From Saprospiraceae bacterium (lineage in GTDB: Bacteria; Bacteroidota; Bacteroidia; Chitinophagales; Saprospiraceae), in assembly GCA_020627785.1 (NCBI GenBank), contig JAHDGF010000012.1, positions 35,328 through 97,177 on the forward strand: 61,850 nt of DNA, in the 5' to 3' direction. Below the pieces are notes generated by a model. That model ran no database searches. It had not been told where the DNA came from and saw only the letters and a list, made by a program, of their open reading frames with translations. This document shows positions 52,380 through 60,465 of this stretch, one piece after another. Each line of letters starts with the position of its first letter. The stretch's first letter is position 1. The translations under genes were made by a program, and so were the position numbers.

Positions 52380-52996
52380 TACGTTGTTTTATTGATTGTG
52401 ATGACCTCCGCAGTCTCTTGAAAATCATAAGGGTCATTGGAAGCGATGATGAGCGTTTTATCTATGCAATATTGTTTGACCAATTCTGTGAAAAGTGATT
52501 TACTATCTGCATCTAAAAATGAGGTTGGCTCATCTAATAATACAAGTTTTGCGTCAGATAATAAAGCTAAGCCCAAAGCCAATCGCTGAGTCATCCCACT
52601 TGAAAAATTTTTAATGGCCTTATGGTCATTGCCTTCAAGTTTAATGATACTTAGTAATTCCTTCGTATTCTTTATAGTGTAATTCTTAAATAATTTGACA
52701 TGGTCAAATATCTCTGAAGGGGTCAGTTCGACATCCATCTCAGAGTATGGAGCAGCGATGGCAATTGACCTATAAATTTGGTCACGGTCTATCTTGTTGC
52801 CGTTAGAATCTGTGAAGGTTAACTCGCCTTTAGAAGGGCTTAAGTAACCGGAAAGAATTTGAACTAAAGTGGATTTACCGCTTCCATTTGGGCCCTGAAG
52901 ACCATAATTTTTGCCAGAAAAAAAATTGAAACTAAAATCGTTTATGATGTATTTCCCGGTGTATCTTTTATAGATATTTTTCGCGGAGACATTCAT
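52379..52996 (-). CDS. ABC transporter ATP-binding protein, permease not encoded nearby
   Basis: A single ABC ATPase domain (205 aa). Walker A GPNGSGKST at 35-43, Q-loop region IAIAAPYSEMD, signature FSSGMTQRLALGLALL, Walker B KLVLLDEPTSFLD and the switch His replaced by an SNDPYDF segment. No permease gene lies next to it; the partner could be elsewhere, or the ATPase may have a non-transport role. Its place between lpxA and ndh in a lipid A operon hints at envelope lipid or lipoprotein handling, but no motif proves this. Spacing to lpxA is three bases, so it is co-transcribed. Confidence 0.88.
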   Translation of the reverse strand: MNVSAKNIYKRYTGKYIINDFSFNFFSGKNYGLQGPNGSGKSTLVQILSGYLSPSKGELTFTDSNGNKIDRDQIYRSIAIAAPYSEMDVELTPSEIFDHVKLFKNYTIKNTKELLSIIKLEGNDHKAIKNFSSGMTQRLALGLALLSDAKLVLLDEPTSFLDADSKSLFTELVKQYCIDKTLIIASNDPYDFQETAEVITINKTT

Positions 52997-52999
52997 TCT

Positions 53000-53779
53000 T
53001 TACCCGTTGTATCCTCTAATTAATCCTCGCTGCGAACTACGGACAAAATTTAGGATGGTATCCTTTTCCATACAATCTGGCACTTGATCTTCTACCTCCA
53101 AAATTGCCTTGGTCATATTCAAGCCACTGACATAAAGTATCCGATAAATGTCGTTGATCAAATTCACCTTTTCTTTTTGAAAACCTCTCCTATTCAGACC
53201 AATAGAATTTATACCTACATAACTTAGAGGTTCTCTTGCTGCTTTGATGTATGGCGGAACATCTTTTCGGACAAGCGAACCGCCTCCAACCATCGAGTGT
53301 TCTCCTACAGTAACAAATTGGTGAACAGGTACCATGCCACCAAGTATTACATATTTCTGAATGATGACATGACCCGCTAGATTTACATTATTGGCAAGAA
53401 CACAATTATCGCCAACCTCACAATCGTGAGCAACATGCACATAAGCCATAAGCAGGCAATCATTACCAATCCGTGTATAATAATTTTCTGTAGTTGCTCT
53501 ATTAAGTGTACAACATTCTCTGACGATGGTATTATCACCTATGACTAAAAAGGTCTCTTCACCTTTATATTTTAAATCTTGAGGTGGCGCAGAAATCACA
53601 GCACCTGGAAAAATTTTACAGTTTTTTCCAATCCTGGCGCCATCCATGATAACCACATTTGAACCGATCCAAGTTCCTTCTCCTATTTCCACATTCCCAC
53701 TGATGTGGGCAAATGGTTCAACCACCACTCCTTCAGCAAGTTTGGCTGCTGGATCAACAACACTTAATTTGTGAATCAT
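53000..53779 (-). CDS. lpxA: Acyl-ACP--UDP-N-acetylglucosamine O-acyltransferase
   Basis: The first enzyme of lipid A synthesis, adding a 3-hydroxyacyl chain to UDP-GlcNAc. The left-handed beta-helix hexapeptide repeats run through the N-terminal two-thirds (GVVVEPFAHISGNVEIGEGTWIGSNVVIMDGARIGKNCKIFPG). The catalytic His lies in YVHVAHDCEVGDNCVLANNVNLAGHV. A helical C-terminus (GFQKEKVNLINDIYRILYVSG) fits LpxA. At 259 residues the length is normal. It overlaps the stop of lpxC-fabZ by four bases (ATGA). Confidence 0.96.
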   Translation of the reverse strand: MIHKLSVVDPAAKLAEGVVVEPFAHISGNVEIGEGTWIGSNVVIMDGARIGKNCKIFPGAVISAPPQDLKYKGEETFLVIGDNTIVRECCTLNRATTENYYTRIGNDCLLMAYVHVAHDCEVGDNCVLANNVNLAGHVIIQKYVILGGMVPVHQFVTVGEHSMVGGGSLVRKDVPPYIKAAREPLSYVGINSIGLNRRGFQKEKVNLINDIYRILYVSGLNMTKAILEVEDQVPDCMEKDTILNFVRSSQRGLIRGYNG

Positions 53780-55155
53780 TCTTCTCTTTTTACAATCTTG
53801 GCCGTTAATTCTCCTTCGGACATCAATTTATCGCCAACAAACACCTTCCCATACATTTTCACAATACCTCTTCGGATTGGCATCAATAGCTCCATTTCTA
53901 ATATCATCGAATCTCCCGGGTACACCATATTCCGGAACTTTACACCATCCATTTTCACAAAGTATGTGTCCCAATCTCCTTCTTTTCCATGAAGAGCTAA
54001 GATCCCTCCGCATTGGGCTAAGGCTTCCATTTGTAGGACTCCAGGGAAAACGGGATTACCAGGAAAATGGCCTTGAAAGATGCCTTCATTTATGGTAACA
54101 TTTTTAACACCGACCACTTTCTTTTCATTCAATTCAATGATTTTATCAACCATTAAAAATGGATATCGGTGTGGTAAAATGTGTTGAATTTCAGTTACAT
54201 TTTTAACTGATGGAGAATTTACATCATACATACCTTGAGAATTTACATCGTTAGATAAATGATATGCCTTTAAAAATTTAGCAAGTTTCAGATTTGAGGT
54301 ATGACCAGGCTTGGTCGCTTTAATTTTTCCTTGGATTGTTTGACCCAATAGAAATAAATCTCCAATCAGGTCTAATAATTTATGCCGCGCAGGTTCGTTC
54401 TCAAAATACATCTTTAATCCATTGAGAACTTTCCCGTTTGCTTTTACTTCCTTCCCAATTCCCATCTTGGTTTTAATTTCTAATACCTCAGAATTTTTCA
54501 TTCCTGTATCTTTAAAAACCAATGCATTATTTTTATTTCCGCCTCTTATCAAGTTGGCTTTGTACAATTGCTGCAGCTCACTAGCTAGGACAAAAGTACG
54601 TGAAGTAGATATTTCCTTCCCGAAATCATGGATTGATTTTAAAGAGGCTGTCTGGTGTCCAATAACAGGATCAGCATATTCTATATCGACTTCAAGTTCA
54701 AAATTTTCGGATGGGTAAATTTTATAGTGAGAACCAGTTTCCTCATCCTTAAACTCAAGTTCTTTTAATATTTTAATTTGATCTTGATTATCATTTAGTT
54801 CTGTGAACTCGCAAGCTACCAATTCATCATAGAAAAGCTTTGAGCTGCCATCAAGGATTGGAATTTCATCTCCTTCAATATCAATGTTTAGATCTGTGAT
54901 ACTCAATGCATGTAGAGCAGCGAGTAAGTGCTCAATGGTATGCACTGCAAATTTTTCATTCCGAAGTACGGTTCCCCTATTCGTTGATTTCACATGGTCT
55001 GTAGAAACTTTCAAGGAGTTGCCATCTTTATGAAATTGAAGTCCGGTCCCTTCTTTGGCTGGACGACAAATTATTTTATTCTCACTCCCACAATGAAGTC
55101 CAATGCCTGAAAATTCGCAGGTTTTTTTTATGGTTCTATGCTTGGCTATTGCCAT
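53776..55155 (-). CDS. lpxC-fabZ: Bifunctional UDP-3-O-acyl-GlcNAc deacetylase / 3-hydroxyacyl-ACP dehydratase
   Basis: A fusion of LpxC (residues about 1-305) and FabZ (about 315-459), typical of Bacteroidota. The LpxC part shows EFSGIGLHCG, the zinc-site HTIEHLLAAL, DGSSKLFYDEL and ARHKLLDLIGDLFLLGQ with the catalytic His/Asp. The FabZ part starts at IQHILPHRYPFLMVDKI (active-site His) and includes FQGHFPGNPVFPGVLQMEALAQ with the catalytic Glu. The fusion links deacetylation of the lipid A precursor to supply of unsaturated acyl-ACP. It overlaps lpxD by 20 bases and lpxA by four, so the three genes are tightly coupled. Confidence 0.96.
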   Translation of the reverse strand: MAIAKHRTIKKTCEFSGIGLHCGSENKIICRPAKEGTGLQFHKDGNSLKVSTDHVKSTNRGTVLRNEKFAVHTIEHLLAALHALSITDLNIDIEGDEIPILDGSSKLFYDELVACEFTELNDNQDQIKILKELEFKDEETGSHYKIYPSENFELEVDIEYADPVIGHQTASLKSIHDFGKEISTSRTFVLASELQQLYKANLIRGGNKNNALVFKDTGMKNSEVLEIKTKMGIGKEVKANGKVLNGLKMYFENEPARHKLLDLIGDLFLLGQTIQGKIKATKPGHTSNLKLAKFLKAYHLSNDVNSQGMYDVNSPSVKNVTEIQHILPHRYPFLMVDKIIELNEKKVVGVKNVTINEGIFQGHFPGNPVFPGVLQMEALAQCGGILALHGKEGDWDTYFVKMDGVKFRNMVYPGDSMILEMELLMPIRRGIVKMYGKVFVGDKLMSEGELTAKIVKREE

Positions 55156-56179
55156 CTAAATTTTTTACTTTTTTTTCTAATTGATTCAGCTTTGTATTTA
55201 GCTGTGGCAAATTTTTAAATACCGCAAAAGACCGAAGGTAATTATTGTATTCAATGGCGGGATAACCATACCACTTTGTTCCCGTTTTCTTAACCGATTT
55301 AGTCATACCAGATTTTGCTTGGAATATCGTACCATCTGCTATCTCCAAATGCCCAACAATACCTGCTTGCCCACCAATCATACAATTGTTTCCAATCTTC
55401 GTACTTCCTGCAATTCCAACTTGTGCGGCAATCACTGTATTCTTCCCAATGCTAACATTGTGTGCCACATGAATAAGGTTATCCAATTTAGCACCTTCCA
55501 TGATTAAGGTTTCTCCCATGGTTGCTCTATCCAAGGTACAACCTGCACCTATCTCAACTCTATCCTCTATTCTTACAATTCCCACTTGAGGAATCTTTTT
55601 ATAACTCCCATCCTCCAACTTCGCAAACCCAAATCCATCAGAACCAATTACTGTATTAGAGTGGATGATGCAATCATTGCCTATTTCACATTTAGTATAT
55701 ATTCTTGAACCAGAATGTATGGTTGTACCTGATCCTACATTTGCGTAAGCGCCTAAAAAACACTGACCTTCAATGATCACATTATCACCTACGGTTGCAC
55801 CCTTTTCTATAACCGTAAACGGTCCAATGCTGACATTCTCTCCAATCGTGGCTGAGGGATCAACTGCTGCGTTTTCAGATATGCCTGTACCCTCTGAGCG
55901 CGGACTGTAAGCTTCTAGCAAGGTGGCAATAGATGCATATACATCATCCACAATGATAAAAGTCTTGTCGGGATAAGCCGATAGATCAAGTTTATTGGAT
56001 ACGATGTAGGCTGAGGCTGTTGTAGAATTGATGTAAGGAATGTACTTCTCTTGAGCTACAAAACTTATAGAGCCTCGGGTTGCCTCCTCAATTTTAGATG
56101 GCCGATCGATCAATTCTTGTGAATTTCCAATAACCTTTCCATCAATTGTCTCAGCTAATTTGCCAACCGTAACTTGCAT
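55136..56179 (-). CDS. lpxD: UDP-3-O-(3-hydroxyacyl)-glucosamine N-acyltransferase
   Basis: The third enzyme of lipid A synthesis. An N-terminal LpxD-type domain (about 1-95, TVGKLAETIDGKVIGNSQELIDRPSKIEEATRGSISFVAQEKY) is followed by hexapeptide beta-helix repeats. These include VSIGPFTVIEKGATVGDNVIIEG, the catalytic-His region NLIHVAHNVSIGKNTVIAAQVGIAGS and GGQAGIVGHLEIADGT. A C-terminal helix ends the protein. Length 347 is normal. It is the first gene of the lipid A run and is divergent from the HemC-like gene, with a 77-base intergenic promoter region. Confidence 0.96.
   Translation of the reverse strand: MQVTVGKLAETIDGKVIGNSQELIDRPSKIEEATRGSISFVAQEKYIPYINSTTASAYIVSNKLDLSAYPDKTFIIVDDVYASIATLLEAYSPRSEGTGISENAAVDPSATIGENVSIGPFTVIEKGATVGDNVIIEGQCFLGAYANVGSGTTIHSGSRIYTKCEIGNDCIIHSNTVIGSDGFGFAKLEDGSYKKIPQVGIVRIEDRVEIGAGCTLDRATMGETLIMEGAKLDNLIHVAHNVSIGKNTVIAAQVGIAGSTKIGNNCMIGGQAGIVGHLEIADGTIFQAKSGMTKSVKKTGTKWYGYPAIEYNNYLRSFAVFKNLPQLNTKLNQLEKKVKNLDGNSQA
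55740..55751 (+). repeat. TTTGCGNAAGCG motif copy 12 (N=T)
   Basis: Exact match on plus, antisense to lpxD (codons for GAYANV). Confidence 0.8.
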
Positions 56180-56227
56180 AGTACAAAAATAACATTCTTT
56201 ATTAAGCCCTTAGCTTATACAAAAGCT

Positions 56228-56235
56228 TAACTTTG
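56228..56235 (+). promoter_or_regulatory. -7 element of the HemC-like/exonuclease-like operon
   Basis: A perfect TAACTTTG followed by CAATAAC, nearly the same as the sppA promoter's TAACTTTGTACAATAAC. No good TTG is found 19-22 bases upstream, so the -33 half is weak. The leader would be very short. Confidence 0.4.
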
Positions 56236-56256
56236 CAATAACAAAAAAATGATTCA

Positions 56257-57096
56257 TTGGACAAACCTCTTACCATTGCTTCAAGTTCGGCTTTCTTAGC
56301 CAAATCTGCTTCAAATCATATCGCAAGTACCTCAGATTCAGCCAAAATGGTCAAACTCAAAGGGAATTACACCTTTGACACCATTAAAAGTCAATTAATG
56401 GCGAAAGATTTCGATTTAGCAGTCATAAATCTAGCCGATGCACCTTTTCAATTGCCTGATGGGCTAGTTATTGCTGGTGTTTCTGAAAGAAAAGATGCCA
56501 CTTTAAAATTCTTAGGAAATCCCTCTTGCCTAGATGGAACAAGTCTCCGTGACATTAAAAGTGGATCGAAGATTAAAGTGCGCTATAAAATTGTTAAAGA
56601 TCAACTTTTGGAATTATTCAATGACCTAGATGTTATTGTTGATAAATCACCAATTGTAGAATTTCACAAGGAATTAGACAAAGGAAAGATTGATGGTTTT
56701 ATAATGGCAAAATTTCAATTTGAAGAATTAAACATAGCTGACTATAAGTACTACGAATGGGAATTTTCACCTTACGAATTGGTTTCAAAAGGAGGAGAAG
56801 GAGTAGCAGCTTATTTATGCCGGATGGATGATATTTATCATAGAAAGATTATTAAAGAATTTCATCATTCTCCTACGAGCGTTTGCACAAATGTAGAACG
56901 CAAAATAACCAGAGCTTTTCCAAATAATCCTATTGCGGCTTATTGCTTTATGGATTCTAGAAACAATTATCAGATTCACTCTTCAGTGAGCCTTGAAAAC
57001 AATCATCGTAGCTTTTATAGCCAGTCTACCTCAGATAGCTTGGCAGACAAAATCTTAGAACTTTTGCAAAATGAAACCAACGTACCTCATATATGA
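56257..57096 (+). CDS. Degenerate porphobilinogen deaminase (HemC)-like protein
   Basis: A 279-residue protein that follows the HemC fold order: PLTIASSSAFLAKSASN (family: IATRxSPLALWQA), DLAVINLADAPFQLPDGLVIAGV (family: HSLKDVP), DGTSLRDI (family: GTSSLRR), the DGFIMAKFQFEELNI domain and ER-x9-PIAAY at the C-terminus. The catalytic Asp survives (D61), but the Arg of ATRxSP is Ser, the second Arg of SLRR is Asp, the RGN-x-TR substrate Arg residues are absent, and the GGC loop that binds the dipyrromethane cofactor is missing three residues with its Cys. Hydroxymethylbilane synthase activity is not expected. No ATG is available; TTG at 56257 is the best start. It overlaps the next gene by 26 bases. 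Confidence 0.75.
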   Translation: MDKPLTIASSSAFLAKSASNHIASTSDSAKMVKLKGNYTFDTIKSQLMAKDFDLAVINLADAPFQLPDGLVIAGVSERKDATLKFLGNPSCLDGTSLRDIKSGSKIKVRYKIVKDQLLELFNDLDVIVDKSPIVEFHKELDKGKIDGFIMAKFQFEELNIADYKYYEWEFSPYELVSKGGEGVAAYLCRMDDIYHRKIIKEFHHSPTSVCTNVERKITRAFPNNPIAAYCFMDSRNNYQIHSSVSLENNHRSFYSQSTSDSLADKILELLQNETNVPHI

Positions 57097-57673
57097 TACC
57101 AGTGCTGCTGGTAAACCTAAAGACTGGAAAGCACCATTTTCTGATACCTTTTCTTGGCCAAGACTCATTCATATCTCGTGGATTGTTTTAGACTTTCAAT
57201 TCAAGCCTCAAGATGATTTTGATTTTATTGTGGAACAGAAAGGAGAGCTTGAGAAAAAATTTAGAACCAGTGCCAAAATTGATAAAGAGGACATAGAAAA
57301 GAAGTCCAAACCACTGGAAGAAATTTTGGATCTATTCAATGAGTCTACGAAAAGAATAGAACACATCATTTCTTTCAATCAAAATTTCAATGAAAATGTG
57401 CTTGCTGCTGAATTCATAAGGGCTGGGAAAACTCCAGATCTTTTCATGAAAAATCGGTATTGCTTGATGCAAGAAAGTACCTTCTATTGTAAAATCCCAA
57501 GTAGAACAGGGGGTTATAAATGGCCAAGTCTTACGGAATTATATGCCATTCTATTCAAATCAAGGTTTACACCCCCCAACAATGCCAGAGCAGATGTAAT
57601 TGCCACTGCTCGTTCATTCATCATGCTTATGAAGATTAAAGCTCTGGATGACATGTTTGATGAAGAAGAATAA
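57071..57673 (+). CDS. Degenerate DnaQ-like 3'-5' exonuclease-fold protein
   Basis: A 200-residue protein related to Bacteroidota DEDDh exonucleases: YLIYDTSAAGKPKDWKAPF corresponds to the usual FDTETTGLP-KNWKAP, WPRLIHISWIVLD and GYKWPSLTELYAILFK are family segments, and NNARADVIATARSF is the last motif. Of the DEDDh residues, D9 and D175 remain. The Glu of motif I is Ser11, the Asp of motif II is Asn (FNQNFN, N107) and the general-base His is Asn171. Nuclease activity is therefore doubtful; nucleic-acid or protein binding may remain. Its start lies inside the HemC-like gene (26-base overlap), so the two products are probably made together. Confidence 0.75.
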   Translation: MKPTYLIYDTSAAGKPKDWKAPFSDTFSWPRLIHISWIVLDFQFKPQDDFDFIVEQKGELEKKFRTSAKIDKEDIEKKSKPLEEILDLFNESTKRIEHIISFNQNFNENVLAAEFIRAGKTPDLFMKNRYCLMQESTFYCKIPSRTGGYKWPSLTELYAILFKSRFTPPNNARADVIATARSFIMLMKIKALDDMFDEEE

Positions 57674-57748
57674 ATTCGTATATCATCATATTATACATTA
57701 AATTAAAACATAATATGATTAACTTGTGGTTAGCAAACGAATTTAACC

Positions 57749-59737
57749 ATGGCTTCCAAGAAGGAAAAAAAAGCTGCAAAGAAGGCTGCAAAAAATGCTA
57801 ATCTAAAAGCAGGCAAGAAAAATATAAAAGGTTCCAAAAATTTAAAGACCAACGGTCCAAAGTTTGACCTTAAAGCTTTATGGCCAATTCTTGCTATTCT
57901 AGCTCTTACAGCCCTATGTTTTAGCACAGCTATCGACAATGAATTTGTTAATTGGGATGATGACAAGAATTTTTATGAGAATGACAACATCACTACTCTC
58001 AACGATGAAAATTTCTGGTCAAATACTAAGAAGATATTCACCTCCCCTATCATTGGCGGTTACAACCCCTTAAGTGTTTGGACCTTTGCGATTGAGCATC
58101 AAGTTCATGGTATTGATAATCCTCATTTATGGCATTTAGATAATCTAATACTACATCTCCTCTGTACATTACTTGTCTTCTTTATTGGAAGAAAATTAGG
58201 TTTAAATGTGTGGCCCAATATCATTTTCACTCTGCTATTTGCCATTCATCCTATGCGGGTGGAGTCTGTTGCATGGGTAACAGAAAGAAAGGATGTACTC
58301 TTTGGTTTTTTCTATTTGTTTGCCATGCTGTACTACTTGAAATATCTGACAGAAGAAAAGAAAAAGAAATACATGGTTGTGGTTTGGATCTGTTTCATTC
58401 TATCCTTGTTTTCAAAAATCCAAGCTGTTATATTTCCAATTAGTCTTGTTTTAATTGACTATTATTTTGATGGAGAACTTCGGTTCAAAAAGATATTGTC
58501 GAAAGCGCCATTCTTTTTAGGTTCACTTTTATTTGGTATCCTAGGTATCCAGTTTCTTGGCGAACAAGGATCGTTTGAATCTAATGATACTTATACGGGG
58601 CCTGTACGGATTTTTATAGGAGCTTGGCAGTATACGGTCTATCTAATTAAATCCATTGTACCCTATAGGTTGTCCCCATTGTACCCTTATCCGCCGTCTA
58701 TTCCATGGTATTTTTATCTCTCCTCTTTAAGTTTTATAGGAACCGCAGTAGCATTATGGGTAGCCTACAAACGAAAGTGGAAGGTGGTCTTCTTTGGTTT
58801 AGGGTTCTTTTTAGCCAATGTCTTCTTTATGCTGCAGATTCTCGCAGCGGGTCAAGGGTTTTTGGCTGATAGATTTACCTATATCGCATATTTGGGCTTA
58901 TTCTTCATGTATTCATGGGGTCTTCAAAAACTATTTCAAGAAAAACCGAATTTAAAGACACCGGTCCTTGCTGGTTCCTTTGCCATACTTTTAGGATATT
59001 CCTTTATGACTTTTACTCAAAACAAAATCTGGAAAAATAGTGGTACTCTCTGGACTCATGTTTTGAAATATTACAAGCAAAGTACCTTACCATATGGTAA
59101 CAGGGCTAATTATTATAGAGATAATGGTCAAAGAGCATTAGCATTAAAAGATTATAATGATCGGATTAAGCTCAAGGCAAATGACGCCGCAGTTTTTAAT
59201 TCAAGGGCTCGTTTGTTTTTCAATTCCAAAAACAGGGATACATTACTACTCGCGTTACAAGATTATAATAAAGCCATTGAGTTAAAATCCGACGATGCTG
59301 AATACTATGTAAATAGAGGTGCGACCTACGCAAAGCTCAATAACATGGACATGGCTCTTGAGAATCTCAATGAAGGCATCAAACTTGATCCTAGTTTTAC
59401 GAATGCATATTTGAATAGGTCTGTTATATATAACCAAAGGGGTCAATATGCTTTGGCTTTGAGTGATATTAATAAATACTTAGAGTTTAAGCCATACAAC
59501 GCCGATCTCTGGTACGAAAAGTCAAGGTTACATAATGCGACCAATCAAGCTCAACAAGGCTTAGAGGCGGCTCAAAGAGCGCTTAAACTAGGAAATAAAC
59601 CTTTATACTTGGTTGAAAGATCTAAATCACAATTTATGCTTGGAAAAGTTAATGAAGCAAGACAGGATCTTCAATCGGCGATGTCAAAAGGAGTACAGGT
59701 GAACCAAAACGTTATTAACCAAATAATGGGTAATTAA
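57749..59737 (+). CDS. TMTC-like integral membrane glycosyltransferase-fold protein with TPRs
   Basis: A 662-residue membrane protein. A Lys/Ala-rich cytoplasmic N-terminus (1-45) precedes about nine or ten hydrophobic segments. These resemble the GT-C fold of TMTC/DUF1736 proteins: FVNWDDDKNFYEN with the Asp-Asp motif in the first external loop, GGYNPLSVWTFAIEHQ, NLILHLLCTLLVFFIG, FAIHPMRVESVAWVTERKDVLFGFFYLFAMLYYL and FLADRFTYIAYLGLF. The C-terminal third (about 440-660) holds five or six tetratricopeptide repeats (ALKDYNDRIKLK, ALQDYNKAIELKSDDAEYYVNRGATYAKL, ALENLNEGIKLDPSFTNAYLNRSVIYNQ). Eukaryotic TMTC proteins are O-mannosyltransferases; bacterial ones are uncharacterised. The stop overlaps that of the methyltransferase gene. 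Protein glycosylation is a plausible role, not shown. Confidence 0.85.
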   Translation: MASKKEKKAAKKAAKNANLKAGKKNIKGSKNLKTNGPKFDLKALWPILAILALTALCFSTAIDNEFVNWDDDKNFYENDNITTLNDENFWSNTKKIFTSPIIGGYNPLSVWTFAIEHQVHGIDNPHLWHLDNLILHLLCTLLVFFIGRKLGLNVWPNIIFTLLFAIHPMRVESVAWVTERKDVLFGFFYLFAMLYYLKYLTEEKKKKYMVVVWICFILSLFSKIQAVIFPISLVLIDYYFDGELRFKKILSKAPFFLGSLLFGILGIQFLGEQGSFESNDTYTGPVRIFIGAWQYTVYLIKSIVPYRLSPLYPYPPSIPWYFYLSSLSFIGTAVALWVAYKRKWKVVFFGLGFFLANVFFMLQILAAGQGFLADRFTYIAYLGLFFMYSWGLQKLFQEKPNLKTPVLAGSFAILLGYSFMTFTQNKIWKNSGTLWTHVLKYYKQSTLPYGNRANYYRDNGQRALALKDYNDRIKLKANDAAVFNSRARLFFNSKNRDTLLLALQDYNKAIELKSDDAEYYVNRGATYAKLNNMDMALENLNEGIKLDPSFTNAYLNRSVIYNQRGQYALALSDINKYLEFKPYNADLWYEKSRLHNATNQAQQGLEAAQRALKLGNKPLYLVERSKSQFMLGKVNEARQDLQSAMSKGVQVNQNVINQIMGN

Positions 59738-60465
59738 TTCTTTTGACCGACTGATATTGCAGAAAGTCCAAAAGATCTGAAAATTATACGATCGATAACT
59801 TTAAAGATTGGAACTAAGGCATTGTACAGTTTCATCTGACCTGCAGGGATTGTTTCTTTTTTCAGGATGGAGCCTGAAAGTATCCAGCCTGCAATTCCAA
59901 CTGCATTGAAATAAGTCTTATGTTTCAATTCAAAGCCCCCTGATTCAACAACCTTGCTTATTGATTTGGTTGTGTACCTCCTGTAATGTTCTAGAGCTTT
60001 ATCAAAAGTATTAAACAGCATTTGATAGGCAGGTACAAGGATAATGACTTTGCCATTTGGCTTGAGTAGCTTATTTATGTTCTTTAGTGCTAAGGAATCA
60101 TCATAAATATGTTCTATCACATTGAGTGCAAACACTGTATCAAAGGTGCCCAAAAGCTCTGCATAATTTTGATCGAACGTTTCTTCAACAATATCAAGGT
60201 TAATTATCCCAGCAGCCTTCCCTTCGTAATTCTTTGAAAGAAACTCTAAATAATTATCCCGTAGGTCGCTTAGGTATATTTGCTCCTTTCTTTCAATAAA
60301 ATACTCTGATATATTCCCTATCCCACTCCCAATTTCCAGGATTTTCCCTGAACAATGAGGATAGATTGTGTCAAACATCCATTTGTTGAAGTTTTTGGCT
60401 TCAGAAATGGCTTTCAAAGTCTCTAAGCCTTCTTGGTCGATTTCTTTAAAGGTGTATTCACTCAT
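59734..60465 (-). CDS. Class I SAM-dependent methyltransferase
   Basis: A 243-residue methyltransferase. The SAM-binding motif [15 protein letters not shown] is followed by [14 protein letters not shown] (acidic end of strand 2), [40 protein letters not shown] (motifs II and III) and [23 protein letters not shown]. The C-terminus has a hydrophobic, possibly membrane-associated stretch ([17 protein letters not shown]). It overlaps the downstream end of the GT2 gene start by four bases (ATGA), so both form an operon. Such GT2/methyltransferase pairs often modify polyprenol-linked sugars or lipids; the substrate is unknown. Confidence 0.9.
   Translation of the reverse strand: MSEYTFKEIDQEGLETLKAISEAKNFNKWMFDTIYPHCSGKILEIGSGIGNISEYFIERKEQIYLSDLRDNYLEFLSKNYEGKAAGIINLDIVEETFDQNYAELLGTFDTVFALNVIEHIYDDSLALKNINKLLKPNGKVIILVPAYQMLFNTFDKALEHYRRYTTKSISKVVESGGFELKHKTYFNAVGIAGWILSGSILKKETIPAGQMKLYNALVPIFKVIDRIIFRSFGLSAISVGQKN

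Noticed and set aside
3693..55751. TTTGCGNAAGCG as a KOPS (FtsK-orienting) or Chi-like sequence, given ftsK and sbcCD in the window
   Set aside because: Six copies face each way with no order along the window. KOPS and Chi show strand skew within a replichore. A local inversion could hide skew, so the whole genome must be checked, but the window does not support it.
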